DNA of 64,000 nucleotides from Phytophthora quininea. Lineage: Eukaryota; Oomycota; Peronosporomycetes; Peronosporales; Peronosporaceae. The position numbers were made by a program, and so were the translations under genes. The notes under the pieces were generated by a model. The model did no database searches. It had not been told where the DNA came from and worked only from the letters and a program-made list of their open reading frames with translations. Positions 44,134 to 55,836 of the stretch are shown here, in pieces. The stretch lies in assembly GCA_011947345.1 (NCBI GenBank), contig JAAVTG010000845.1:372001-436000 (forward strand). Reading direction: 5' to 3'. Position 1 is the stretch's first letter. The number at the start of each line of letters is the position of its first letter.

Positions 44134-46967
44134 CTAGACCAGCGTAAACTGCTCGTAGAGCAGCGCGCGGATGCGGTAGTAGTTTCTGGAGAGCGTGCCT
44201 TCCACCACGATCTCGTTGTTCATCGCGCGCTTGAGCACCACGCCGTCGTTGCACACGAGCATGCCGCCGCGGAACTTGGCCTGGAAGCCAGCCTTGCCCA
44301 GCACTTGCTTCATCACGTCCAGCTTCATCTTGCCGTCGCTCAGCAGGATTGGCTCGTGTGTGGTCACTCCGCCGCTCTCATTCAGAGGCTGCAGGACGGG
44401 CACCGAGCTGTTCTCCCGCAGGGCGAGCTGGCCGGTGACGTACGCGACCTCGTGGCTTCCAACCTGGCAGGAGAGAGAGAGAGAGCGAGTGCGATGAAGA
44501 AGAAGCGTTAGCACTGAAAGCCTTCAAGAAAAGCGGTGGCGCACCTTCCGGAACACAGCAGAGGTGTACAGCGACTCCTTCACCGACAGCTTGTACACGT
44601 TCGTGTCGGACTCAATGTCGATGCACTCCATCACGTTCGGAGTGAACACGGCCTCGCACAGAGGAATCGACGACTCGACAAACTTCTTGAGCTCGCTAGT
44701 CGTCTTGTCCGTCCCGTGCACCAGAATGAGTTTTCGGGGTTTGACGTTGCCTAGACAATTGCGGATTGCTCGTCCGTCGGCCACACCATCAAAATCCACT
44801 TGCGTGATGCGAGCAGCAATCTACGCCACCAGCGTATCTCCCCGTTATTAAACCATCAATTGTCAATTCCAAGTTGATAGGCAGTCGCTACGTACATTGA
44901 CTGTGATCGTGTTCGTGACAGACTTGGTTGGACGAGTTTCAACGGCAGCTTCCTGTTCAGCGTTCTCCATGTCTTCATCTCCGTCCGGATCTTCGATAAT
45001 GTTGCGCCGCGCTTGACGACTTGCCACCAGCGAGGCGTCTTTGTAGTCATCCGGATTGATGATCTTCGGAAAAGTAGTAGCATAACTAAACCGTCAGTTT
45101 TAGTGAAGCAGGTAGAGCTTCCAACAAGCCGCTTACCTCTCCGTATTCATCCCACTCAATCTTGGGCTCGACTGCAAAAAACATGGGGTATCGTACGGAT
45201 GCAAACTGTCCCAGGCCGACCTTAAAAGTCCCACGGAGTTGAACAGCTACAATATGAATGAGCTTAAACATCAATAGGATATCCCGCGACAGGACGCACC
45301 TTCTTGAGCGGCCTCCTCTTCTTCAGACTCCGACTCAAAGTCCTCGATCCCCATCATCATATCTTCCATCGCGGCCTCTTCAATCTCCTTTGCCTTGTTT
45401 TCAGCCTCCGCTCGAAGACGTTTCCGCTCCTTCACTTCATACAGTGCAAGCTCTGCTCCCTCCAAAAACACTTTCCTGGTTACAGTGCACGAGATGGACT
45501 TTTCAGCTGCCGGGTCCTTCGCTATCTGCAAGACGCGTGACGCAAAAGACGGCTCTGGAGTCGTAGAAGTGAAGATGATGCTGTTCCTGGGCTCCGACAC
45601 CCACCGAATGAAAATATCCTTTGCGAAGCCGCATTCCAAGCTTGGTGATGTGGCCAGCACCACCTTTGGACTCGGAAGCGCATCCAGCTCTTCTAACGTA
45701 TGAACCAGGTGGATATGTCTGTCAAAGAGAGCATTGTTAGCCGGGCCCACCGGCCAAGTCACAACCGCAACATTAACTTACGTAAATTGAAATGGGTTTT
45801 GGCGACCGACATCAAAATTTTCGCAATGCGGTCGTTGCACCATTCCAACATAGCTTGAGCCGCCTTGGGCGTATAGTAGCTCATATCGTGGAGAAGTGCA
45901 ATTGGGTCTTGAAGCCTGAAGAAGCGCAAAAGCACACACGTCAGAGTCTATTTTCTTGCGCGTCCTGGTGCGGCTGAGCCGTGCTGCTGTACTTACTTGT
46001 TTTGGATCCAGTACTGGTCCAGCACCCGCATGAGCTCTAGGACACGACCGGAGCTATCAGTAGGGATCAAGACGTTGCCTCCACCGCGCACAGTCTTTAA
46101 AATCTCCATCATGATCTACAAACGCAAGATACATTAATCACGTTAAGTGAACTTTCAGCTGCAAGGCATCATTAACAGCGTCCACACCTTGCTGTCTCTG
46201 TCCTTGAGTTTTGGCTGCTCTGTATGAAGGTTCATCGAGTCTGTGATGAGCAGCGTGGGGCGTCTGGCAACAAAACAATTAGTGCCACATCACACACACA
46301 CCACAGCCTGCAGCTCTGCACTCACGTAAACGAGTCCAGAATGGTCTTCTGCAGCACATGCTCCGACCGGTGGTTGTAGTCTACTGCGTAGATAATATCG
46401 TCCTATGTAGACCAGCAAACACTAAATTGTCAGCTCTGCAACACCCTCCCACGATCCGCTTAGCGCACCGTCTCCTTCATAATCCGCCACAGCGCACCTC
46501 CAATGAGATGCCCCGCCACGTGAGGGGATGACAATCCCCTCCCCGGAGCTCGTGAGAGTGAGCTTCTCCGAGTACTTGAGCTGCTTGAACCTCTCAAAAA
46601 CCAAGTCCACATCGTCCAGCGAAAAGAGCGAGAATTCGCTGTCGTGCTTAGTCTTGGCCTGGAACGCGTCGTAGAGCGCGATCTGGCCCATGCGGTGCAC
46701 CGGCAGCGTGCCGTATACGGGCGCGTTGAGCCCCAGCTTGCCCATGGCGTAGGGCAGCGCCCCCATGTGCGCCAGGTCCAAGTGCGACACGAGCACCAGG
46801 TCGATGCGGTCCACCACGCGCTGCAGCGGCCGCAGCAGCTCCACGTCGTACGCGTCCGTCCAACCGCAGTCCAACAGGATGCACACCTCGTCCACCTCCA
46901 GCAGGTACGCGCAGCACGGCGCGCTCGAGTGCACGCCATACAGCGGCGTGAACGTGATCACCGCCAT
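44134..46967 (-). CDS. CPSF2: CPSF2 (CPSF100), cleavage and polyadenylation factor subunit
   Basis: Scaffold partner of the CPSF73 endonuclease in pre-mRNA 3' processing; a non-catalytic metallo-beta-lactamase protein. ATG 46967 reads '[20 protein letters not shown]', 'ILLDCGWTD', '[19 protein letters not shown]' (the zinc-binding HxHxDH of CPSF73 is absent, as expected for CPSF100), '[14 protein letters not shown]'. Later exons carry '[14 protein letters not shown]', '[19 protein letters not shown]', '[19 protein letters not shown]', an acidic insert '[12 protein letters not shown]', 'KIEWDEYGE', '[11 protein letters not shown]', and a C-terminal '[20 protein letters not shown]'. Around eight short introns. 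One -1 break at 46524-46527 (GGGG on +); correcting it gives [15 protein letters not shown]. Confidence 0.9.
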
Positions 46968-47112
46968 CGCAAAAAGTGGAGTACTCGGAGTTTGTACAAA
47001 AACTTTCTACAGTACTTTCGGCTAGGTCGAAGATGAAGGCTGTGGCCACCTTCGATCACTGGACGAACAAGAAGACAATTGTGCACCGCGTAAGATTTTA
47101 GGATTGCTGTAG

Positions 47113-47525
47113 CTAAGACGTGGCGATTTTGCTCTGCATGGCGATGACGCGACGTTCCCACAAGTGAAGTGCTGCGACCCACAGCAGAGGCAGCGCCAAC
47201 ATGGGAACCAGCCACCTCAGGGCCTGCTTCGAGTACTCGATCAAGTGCGCAGCGAAGCCGCCGACCACGCAGCCCCGAGCAGCAGCACGAAAAACAGCGC
47301 CAGAAAGATCGACTCGAGCAGCGCTTCCTTGGCTTCCACGTCGTCGTCGTCTCCGAGTCGAATGATCTCCATCTTGTACCGCACATCGTCAAAGTCTTCC
47401 AGCTGCAGTGTCTTCCGCTTCTTCTTGCGGAAGCGCAGTTGGGGAGGAGGAAGCGCTTCTTCCGCTTGGGCTTCGAATTCTTGGCTCGGTCCATCGGCAG
47501 CCGCGAAAATGGAGCGACGCTTCAA
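47113..47525 (-). CDS. Small two-span membrane protein, unrecognised
   Basis: Minus-strand reading: charged N-terminal half with 'LRFRKKKRKTLQLEDFDDV' and 'YKMEIIRLGDDDD', then span 1 'ESIFLALFFVLLLG'. After a -1 correction in the run 47273-47276 come a hydrophobic stretch, 'SKQALRWLVPMLALPLLWVA' (span 2) and the end 'ERRVIAMQSKIATS' at 47113. About 137 residues. No ATG lies before residue 51 in this frame (it opens with TTG after a TGA), so a first exon or another error is missing upstream. Same strand as CPSF2, 146 bp before its ATG. Confidence 0.5.
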
Positions 47526-47574
47526 ATGAAATCTTCACATACCCTCAGAAGAGCAGATGATGGATCCCCAACTC

Positions 47575-50500
47575 CTAAAGGCGGCAAACGTTAGCTTGTG
47601 GACAGTGGCGGTGTGGACGGTGTGGACGTACCGACGCAAAAGCCTGGTTGAGATCCTTCTCAAATTGAGCCTCGGGGGCGTTCGTCGGCAGCAACTTGGT
47701 CAAAGGAGACTTTTTCTTTTGGGCTGCAGTCTTGGCGCTGTCGTAAGTGTATTTGGCGAGTACGCGTGTCGGGATCATCTTGGACGGAGTCGCATTGGTC
47801 TGTACGAGTTTATACAGATTGGTTAGGTGGAGGAAATCGCCATTATGATCACGTACGATCGGCAGAAAGGAGAGATGCGGGAGTTGGGGGTCTTCCAGCC
47901 GTACAAACAGCGATGCTCCTTCCTCAGCGACTAGCGACAATTGTTTCACTTTCTCGTTCCCGATTTCATTGACAAATGCATTCAACCCGGTGGTCGCGCT
48001 GTTAAATACACTCTGAGTACGTACGCTCAGATCTTTCGTTAGCTATAACGTTGGGGTGATAATCAATGTTGTGAAACGTACCAGGTCGACTTCGCCCTGG
48101 AAAATCGGAAGTTGGATACTGCACATACCAACAGAGCGCGAATTCGGCAGGACCGGAAGAAATGTCCATCCATATTGCTTCAATGTGATAGCCCCGGTTT
48201 TGGGGTGGCGAGAGATACTTCGAATGTCAAAAAGCAGTACGAGCGAGTTGTCCCGTGGCGAGTCCCGCAAAGTCTGCACATACACACACGTCAAAATCTC
48301 TCTCATCGATTTATTGGCGCCGCCACGCACCATGTAGCCGTCATTGAACTCAGGGAGGTCTGCGCACTTGTCCAGTTCATCGCAGTGGTAAAGTAAACAT
48401 CTCCGGTCAGGCGGACCGCCTGATAAAACGATCCAGGCGGATGCACAGACGATAGCACCTTAAAAAGGGTGAACCTTTTGCCTTTACGTTGTGCAGTGCA
48501 TCAACCGAGACGCGAAACCCGATCGCTGGATCATATCGTAGAGCTGATGTTAAATCCAGATAGTTAACAGGCTTGGCCTGTCGTGTAGTGCGAAAACAAC
48601 ACCGCATACGATACATTAGCATTAATACCATGATACGTGGGTAATGGTGCAGAACCGGAACCTGGAGTAAATCTCGAGCATCAGTCACGCTAAGTGAGCT
48701 TTGTTGAAGGCGCTTGGCAACCGACTTTGGCTTGCGATTCTTGTGCTGAAGGTACAGAACAATGTGATAAATAAACGAGGAGGCTCACAGCACAATGCGG
48801 GCGCCATACCCGATTCTCGTAAATCTTCTCCTCAATGCTGGACGGGGTGCTCAGTAACGAGTCGTAAACCCGGTCTGTATACTGTGGGGCTGGAGAAAGT
48901 AGACCTTGTGATCCCCATTCCTGAGGTGGGAGACCCTTTCGTGATAGGAGAGCTAATCCATCACCTGCCTGTTCAACACAAGACACAATATCACGAATTA
49001 ACTTTGTCAGCATAGACAGAAGCAGCTCCTACCATTCTTGCGCGCATGACCCGTAGCAACACTGTAGCGCACGGAACCCGGGAAACTCTTCACATGATTT
49101 CGCATTGAGCGGCCGGTTTGCCTCAGCTGTTTGCATCTGCGTATGTAGCGGCAACTGGAAACCCCTTCGTTCAGAATATACTGGAGGACACTTGGACGGC
49201 TTGGCTGATCTCGAGTTTCACCATCCAAAAACACTGGGAAGACTCCATACCCCAGGATGGCAGGTTGTTTAGATAGTAGCTCGATTGTGTCGACACGAAT
49301 GACCAGTGTCAAGGTTGGATTGAAGCTGCTTTGGCGGTATTCCACGTACTTCACAGCAGCAAGAGGGGTTAAAATGATGAGGAAATTCAATCAGAGCCAA
49401 GGCATCCATACCATATCAAAAACCGGATCGAAAGCGTTCGATGTTGTAGCTGCAAAGGCACTTCCGTTTTCAGCGAAGACTTGGGTTCGATCTGCGTGAA
49501 GTGCTGCGATAGTCAACTTCGAGAGAGTGACGCTGTCCGGGAAACCTCGCCCACCATCGATACAAACGTTAAATCCGTCGCCTGGCTGGAATCTGTTCCC
49601 TCCCACCCACCGTCGGTGCACCTCCAGACTTTTATCAACGCGAATCCAGGGCTCGGTCTTCTCTTGGTCACTGTCCTCTTGGAAGGCAGGCAGCCGGGGT
49701 TTCTCGCCGCTAGTATTGGGAATGTTAGACCGAGGTCGTGTACTTGGTGGCCGAGATGGTGATGCTGACATCAAGCGCAAACGCTCGACATCCAGGAAAT
49801 CTTGCTTTTGCGGTGGAACAGACATAGTGGTCTCGGAAGGAGATCTGGTCAAACCCGGCGAAGTCTCACTTTTAGGGAATCTGAAGTTTCCGCTGAAGTA
49901 GACTTGCCAGTGGGAGTTCTGCTCGGTAAAGTCACCATAACGTCCTTGAATTGCGTTCTTGAAAGAAGCTTCCTATTTTCTGGGAGCTGGTATCGGTCTG
50001 AATGGAATAGCAATTAGGAGATTGTGATCTTCTAAAAAGCTGCGGCATTTACCTTCATGTAACTCTGGATCGAGAAGCATTCGAGAAGCTTCATCACCAT
50101 TTTGTCCAGCAACCAGTCGGATGTGTATCCTCATGTCGCCGCACTCTCTAATGGACGGCGGAACGATGAGCGATTTCGACGGATCTGGCATCGATCCCTC
50201 CTTCACCGGTAGCTTGAAAAATCCACACGCCAACGTCAGTTCATCTCCGTTAGACACCTTGAAAATGCTGAAGGATGTCCAGCCTAAGCTTGTCGGGATA
50301 CACGGACCACCAGCGGCGCTTTGAACAACAGATGAAACCTTCAACAACGACTCATTAAAACTAATGGCGACAAATGAACAACTTCAGCAGCTCTATGACC
50401 ACACCTCCATGATGACTCGAAGTTCTTGGCTTGTGGGTAACTTTTTAACATGGCGAGACGCCGCAAATGAACACTGGTTATGGTGCGGGGTAATAGTCTT

Positions 50501-52815
50501 TGTCTCCCTGGAAGAGACAACTTTGAATGGTGTTCGGATAACCTTTCCGTCAAAAATTGCGTATGTGATCTGAACAAATCAGTTGTTAAACTCGTGTGGG
50601 GTAATGGCTTAATTGGAAGCCTGAGCTTACCTGGAGAGCATTTACCGAGGTTGAAATTCCACTGGCATAGTCCCAGAAGAGCACAAAACCCTTTTCCGGG
50701 TTGTACGGTTCTCGTGACTCACTAGACGACAAATCGGTAAGCTTTTCGTCTCTCTCGATTGCACGCTGCAGTCGCAGGGAGATCAGCTCTCGCTTTTGTT
50801 GGGCTATCCAATCTTCATTGTCAAGTTCCCGTTTCTTTTCTTCTCTTCGGCGTTGAATTCGGTCCTTTAGATCTTCGAGCTAGACATCAAAAGAATGTGA
50901 AAATTCGCTGTTAAAGCGAAACCTGTGTCAGTGATTACCTTTTCTTGTTCTTCCAGAAGATCTCGCTCGTTGCGAACTTTGGTGAGACTCTCAAGATGCT
51001 GCTTCTGCGTTGACACAGCATATGAATCAGGAAAATAATACTTAATATTTCCGATGGACAACAACAACCTTCAAGGCTTTTACAGTTGCTCCATCCAATC
51101 CGCTTGATATATCGTTGGCCAGAGCTACCCCATCATCTGTCAGTGTCAGTGTCGAAATTTTGGTCTACCTTGACATAGATTAGAACACGCAAAGTTATTC
51201 AGCGACGGCATTACAGCATGTACACGTACCTGTAGTTTCTGAAGATGATCTTGAAGTCGAGAGAACTCTTTTGCTTCAGCTGTCTGTTCACTTGCGATGC
51301 GAAGCATTTCCAGTTCCCGTTCCAATCGCTGTAGCTTGTCTTCTTGTTCACGTAGAGCAGATTTCGGGGTCTGATCATGAACAGCAACACCAGGAAAATT
51401 TTGGACTACACTCTGGGGTAGCCACAGAGGCACTGCGGGAGGATACAGACTCCCCGGAAAATACGGCTGGGGGTATCCAACACCATAATGTGCGCATGCG
51501 TATGGAGATACAGCAAATGGAATCACGGGTAGGTTGCACTGTACAGGTTGCATTGGCGCCGGCATAATAGTAGGTGGTGCACCTTCCGCCACATTATGTA
51601 GTTGGGATTCGGCGATTGACGGCTGTCTATCCAAAGCGCGTTTGGAACTGGCATCCTGTCGATTCAGCGACAAGAAATCGGTTGCAATTTCCCTGGCATT
51701 GGCAAGTTGCTTGCTGCTGAATGGTCTTGGATCTACCACCAAACCGCTCAGGGTCAACCTAATGATTCGCTCATTCAACACAAGTGCACAGAGGTCTTAC
51801 CAAATGCAAATTCTCGTTGAAGTAGTGTCGGAGGGGTTGAATCGATTCCTTGCAGCAAGCTGCCGGCTTGATGCTTATCGAGGTAGGCAAAATCATCGAA
51901 AAGCGTTCGCGAGGGAACCTTAACCAATGGCAAGCTGAGATTCTCGTCCTGGTGACGAAGGCTCGCTTTCTGTAGCTCTGTTTGCAGGCGTTCGATCCGT
52001 TTCTGTTGCCCCTCGGAGTTAAAAGTCCCGACAAGACGCTGCAATGCGTCATACTCCCGAGTGCTAAGTTGTTGGTTACCACTGACAGAACCACTGCATC
52101 CTGTAGCAGTATTGATCAATACCGTGAAGGTGCCGTCCGCTTCGAATAACCTTACCTGGTGCTGTCGATTTGCCAAGCGGCGAGTACTTTGAACCTTCGC
52201 CAGAGGTTGCATCCTTCGTGGGTTCTGCTAGCACTCTGTCATCGTTGGCTTTCTCTGAAAATTCACTACGGAGCGCTCCGCTCTGCACGGAACTCACTAG
52301 CGACACTGCTGCTTGCTGGAATGGACTGCTCTTGGTTTTGCGAAACTTCAGCTCCTGAAAGCAACCCGAAGGCAAACAAGCAGCACACTCAACGTCAAAC
52401 GCTCCATGCCCCCAGAGACCTGCCGCACCTGCTCCTTCAGATTCGCACTGAGCTCGATTAGCTTTTCCGCCTCCATTTCTCGCTGCGCGTCCAAATCCTC
52501 TCTGGCTCGTCGAACGTCAGCGAGCTGTTTGTGCGTCTGGTCCTCCCTCGAGTACAGAGCTCCCTGGGACATAATTGCTTAGTGTTACAGCTACAGCTTG
52601 GAGAACTAGACACCAGTCTGCAGCCCACCGCCTGCAGCTGCCCGATCTCGTTCCGAATACGCTTCTTCTCAGCGCGCAGCCGCAGCTCCTTCTGCTTGGC
52701 CTGGGCGATCTGACGCAGCAGTTCGTCAACCTCCGCCTCCTCCTACAGAGCGCAGACAGACGTCAGCAACCGGATCCGCACCGCAGAGCTTCGTCGCGTC
52801 ACCTCCGTCTTCATG
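47575..52815 (-). CDS. CCDC17-like coiled-coil / C2-type protein
   Basis: Long multi-exon gene, start about 52815 ('MKTE' then intron). N-terminal coils: 'EEAEVDELLRQIAQAKQKEL', 'REDLDAQREMEAEKLIELS'. Middle: low-complexity Pro-rich region (51600-51380), coil 'EQEDKLQRLERELEMLRIAS', then 'LEDLKDRIQRRREEKKREL'. Beta-rich parts follow: 'YNPEKGFVLFWDYASGI' (50710-50650), 'FQPGDGFNVCIDGGRGFPDS' (49590-49520), 'NAFDPVFDMVWMPW', 'YDPAIGFRVSVDALHNVKA' and 'NSLVLLFDIRSISRHP', ending at 47575. The order (coil, then F-D-G-x-R-F-L-P-D-like domains) is what I associate with CCDC17, a protein of ciliated cells. Exon limits are approximate; at least a dozen introns. Confidence 0.6.
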
Positions 52816-53141
52816 CCAAGTCTGCGTCGGTTCACGCTATCGGATATATTTCCTGCATGGACTGCCTCGAGAACTCTTCGGGAGGTTCATGAGAGAGGAA
52901 CTCGCACTTGCAGACTCCAACTTGATGTGGGTCGAGCCGACTCCGCAGCACACCTGAGCCTCTGCGCTTACTCTGCTGCCAATCGCACCTCCAGCTTGAT
53001 GAACTAGTCGACCCTCTTGGCTTCCTCTCGGCTTCTCCGCCAGCTTATGCCCCTGCAACTAGCCAATCCCAATACTAGTATCTTGGACAAAGTATGCTCG
53101 GTCGCATTTGCATTTGCAGCCGCACACCATCGAGCTGACCG

Positions 53142-55380
53142 ATGAGGTGCGCTCTGCGGTCGCCGCTGTGGACGCGCCGCCAGTGGCGCTCGCTCTCGAC
53201 GCGGCAGACGGCGCAGCTGGAGACGCAAGTGCTGGAGCGACTGCGCGGCGTGCAGGACGGGCTGGGTCTGGGCGACATCGTGTCGTTGGGCCACGTCAAG
53301 GTAAGGTGAAAGCCTGACTGCGTCTATCGCCTCAACTGACGCCCCAACTGCCAGGAGCTGCGCGTTGCACCTCAAGACGGGGCTGTTTCCTGCAGGATCG
53401 AGACGCCGTCGCCAGCGCTGACGGAGCTGGCGCAGCAGGTAGGATTGGAACGGTGACGCTCTCTCCGCTGTGGCTGCTATTGACGGCGGTTGTGCAGTGG
53501 CAAGGGCAGGCTGAGACTGCAGTGAAGCAGCTGCCTTGGGTCAAGCGGACCAGCATTGAGATCTCAAGTCGAGGCCTCGCAACGCCCGCGCCGGTCGCTT
53601 CTCGTCGCTGGCCCACGTTGGCGACATCATTGCAGTGTCTAGCTGCAAGGGGGCGTTGGCAAGTCCACGGTGGCGGTGAATCTAGCTTTCAGGTGGGGAG
53701 AAGACTAGATAAATGTACTGGGGGCGTTAATGTTTCGATGCTGACGTGTTGACCGACCGATCTGCAGCCTGGCCAAGCGTGGAGCTAGCGTGGGCATTCT
53801 GGACGCAGACATCTACGGACCGAGTTTGCCCACGATGATCTCGCCCGAAGACTGCACCATTCGGCAGTCGAGAAAAGTCAAGAACTTTGTCGAGCCGGTG
53901 GAGTACGAAGGCGTCAAGTGCATGTCGTTTGGCTTTGTGAACCAACGAGCCGCTCCGGGGCTGGCGGTGAGATTACCTTCGATGGGGGTCAATGTTGATC
54001 TCAGTCCGGGCTTACAAGGTCGATTTTCTGTAGGTGTCGGGGCCGCTGTCATGCGTGGCGCTATGGTGTCAAAGCTGATTGACCAGCTCGTTCTGGGCAC
54101 GGAGTGGGGTGACCTTGACTACCTGGTTGTGGACATGCCGCCTGGAACCGGAGATATCCAAATCTCGCTTTCCCAGCAAATGGCGATCTCGGCTGCAGTA
54201 GTCGTGACAACTCCGCAAAGACTCAGGTATGGTTTCAAGTCACGGCCAAGTGATCCCGTACTAATTCGAAGTTGCGCAGTTTTGTCGATGTCGAGAAGGG
54301 AATCGCGATGTTCGAAGACATGAAGGTATGCGAACTTTTAAATACTAGAGGGATTGGTTAACTGACGCATCCTTGAATTAAAGATTAAGACGGCCGCCGT
54401 CGTGGAGAACATGTCGTACTTCGATTGCTCCCACGGAGAGCGTCACTACCCGTTTGGTGGGTGCTGCTGCACAAGTGCTTCGGTGGTAATCGAAGCAGAA
54501 TAGTGATTTTCTTGTGTTTATAGGCCCAGGTCACACGAAGGAACTTGTAGGCAAATTCAACCTGAATAATGTGTTCAAGTTGCCAGTCTCAGCGCAATTT
54601 AGCTCGTCTGGTGACTCGGGACGGTACGGCAGCGTCGATTTCCTCCACTGAATTGCTCCTTTTGGATTAACCTTTTTCATCCATGACGTAGCCCATTCGT
54701 CCTGTCAGGTTTGTCTGCAGATGAAGAACAGACCTACGATGCGCTGGCGACTGAAGTACGTCGATAGTTCTGAAAACGCGATCTTTGCTAATACGACGAG
54801 TGTGTTATTTTCTAGGTTGCGAAGCAACTGGTGATCCTGAAGCACAACGTTCGCCTAGCGCCTGAATTGCTCTACGACAGAAACCGTGGCGTTGTTCTTC
54901 GATTGTACACTTTGAAGGCAGCAAAGGAAGCGGTAGTCCACCCAGCCGATCTTCGAGCACGGTTAGTATATCTACCACAATTTGCGTCGCTGTTGGAGTT
55001 TAAACTCGCCTACTTGTCGACCACCCAGGTGCCGGTGTGCCCAATGTATTGATGAGTTCACGGGCGAGCAGGTATGGCTTTGTTGGAATGATTTCACCAC
55101 TGTGAGACTGTTCCAATTACAGTTTGTGTGATTGTTACCTTGCTAGCTGTTGGACCCTGCGTCCATTCCGGATGACATCCACCCCACGGCAGTTGAACGG
55201 AAGGTACGGCTGCACACTGCATCGCTTTTGTTTGACTGTAACAGCTAACACAGTCTGGAGCAGGGCAATTATGCGTTTGCAGTGACCTGGAGCGATGGCC
55301 ACAGCTCGTCGCTGTACACGTACGATGCCCTCACAGAACTTATCGCTGAAGACACCTCTGCAGCCGTAGGGAGCCCCTGA
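53142..55380 (+). CDS. Mitochondrial Mrp/HCF101-type Fe-S cluster carrier P-loop ATPase
   Basis: Binds and transfers 4Fe-4S clusters. ATG 53142 gives [20 protein letters not shown], an Arg-rich presequence without acidic residues. Next: MIP18-like domain '[20 protein letters not shown]' and '[20 protein letters not shown]'; P-loop SCKGGVGKST after a -1 fix in G run 53649-53653; '[20 protein letters not shown]', '[10 protein letters not shown]', '[20 protein letters not shown]', '[20 protein letters not shown]', '[10 protein letters not shown]'. The C-terminal domain has '[14 protein letters not shown]' and '[19 protein letters not shown]', the DUF971 domain that distinguishes HCF101 from plain Mrp/Ind1. 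The Cys-x-x-Cys of Mrp is not evident. About eleven short introns (first 53301-53354, 53439-53497). Confidence 0.85.
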
Positions 55381-55533
55381 GATCGACTCATTAGACCCCA
55401 GCGAGCCACGGTTCGGTGAGACATCAATGAAGCGATTTTGTGCCGACCTGCAGCAACAAGCTTGCCAATTGATATGTTCCGTGACGTGGTATGGAATGAG
55501 GTGAAGTGATCAACAGACAACAAATCCAAGACC

Positions 55534-55809
55534 ATGCCTTTCAAACCGAGCGACGATCAAGAATACCGAGACAAGCGCCGACAGGAATATCCAGCAGGTT
55601 TCGCCGCCAAGCACATCGCAACTTTGCAACACTCCACGCAATCCCGCAGCGGGGTTACTGCATTCTACAATCGATCAACACTCGAGACCCGCTTCAAAAT
55701 GCCGACACACGCTGCTAACGATCTGGTGCTCGCGAACGTGAGTCTTCAGATCGACGTGGTCGTGCCGACCAACTCACTCGTGTCCACTGAAGGCGAAAAA
55801 ACATCGTGA
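55534..55809 (+). CDS. Small hypothetical protein
   Basis: A 91-residue frame: 'MPFKPSDDQEYRDKRRQEYP', 'AAKHIATLQHSTQSRSGVTA' and 'LVLANVSLQIDVVVPTNSLV'. Basic N-terminal half, no signal peptide or membrane span. Composition looks coding, but I do not recognise it. It sits between the Fe-S carrier and the oxysterol-binding protein on the same strand, 27 bp before the latter's ATG, so it could also be a 5' part of that gene. Confidence 0.4.
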   Translation: MPFKPSDDQEYRDKRRQEYPAGFAAKHIATLQHSTQSRSGVTAFYNRSTLETRFKMPTHAANDLVLANVSLQIDVVVPTNSLVSTEGEKTS

Positions 55810-55836
55810 GCTCTGCTTTCAAGAACAGCGGTCGCC

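Noticed and set aside
47033..47098. 22-codon ORF MKAVATFDHWTNKKTIVHR... divergent from CPSF2
   Set aside because: Too short, the possible downstream intron would be only about 25 bp, and there is no continuation.
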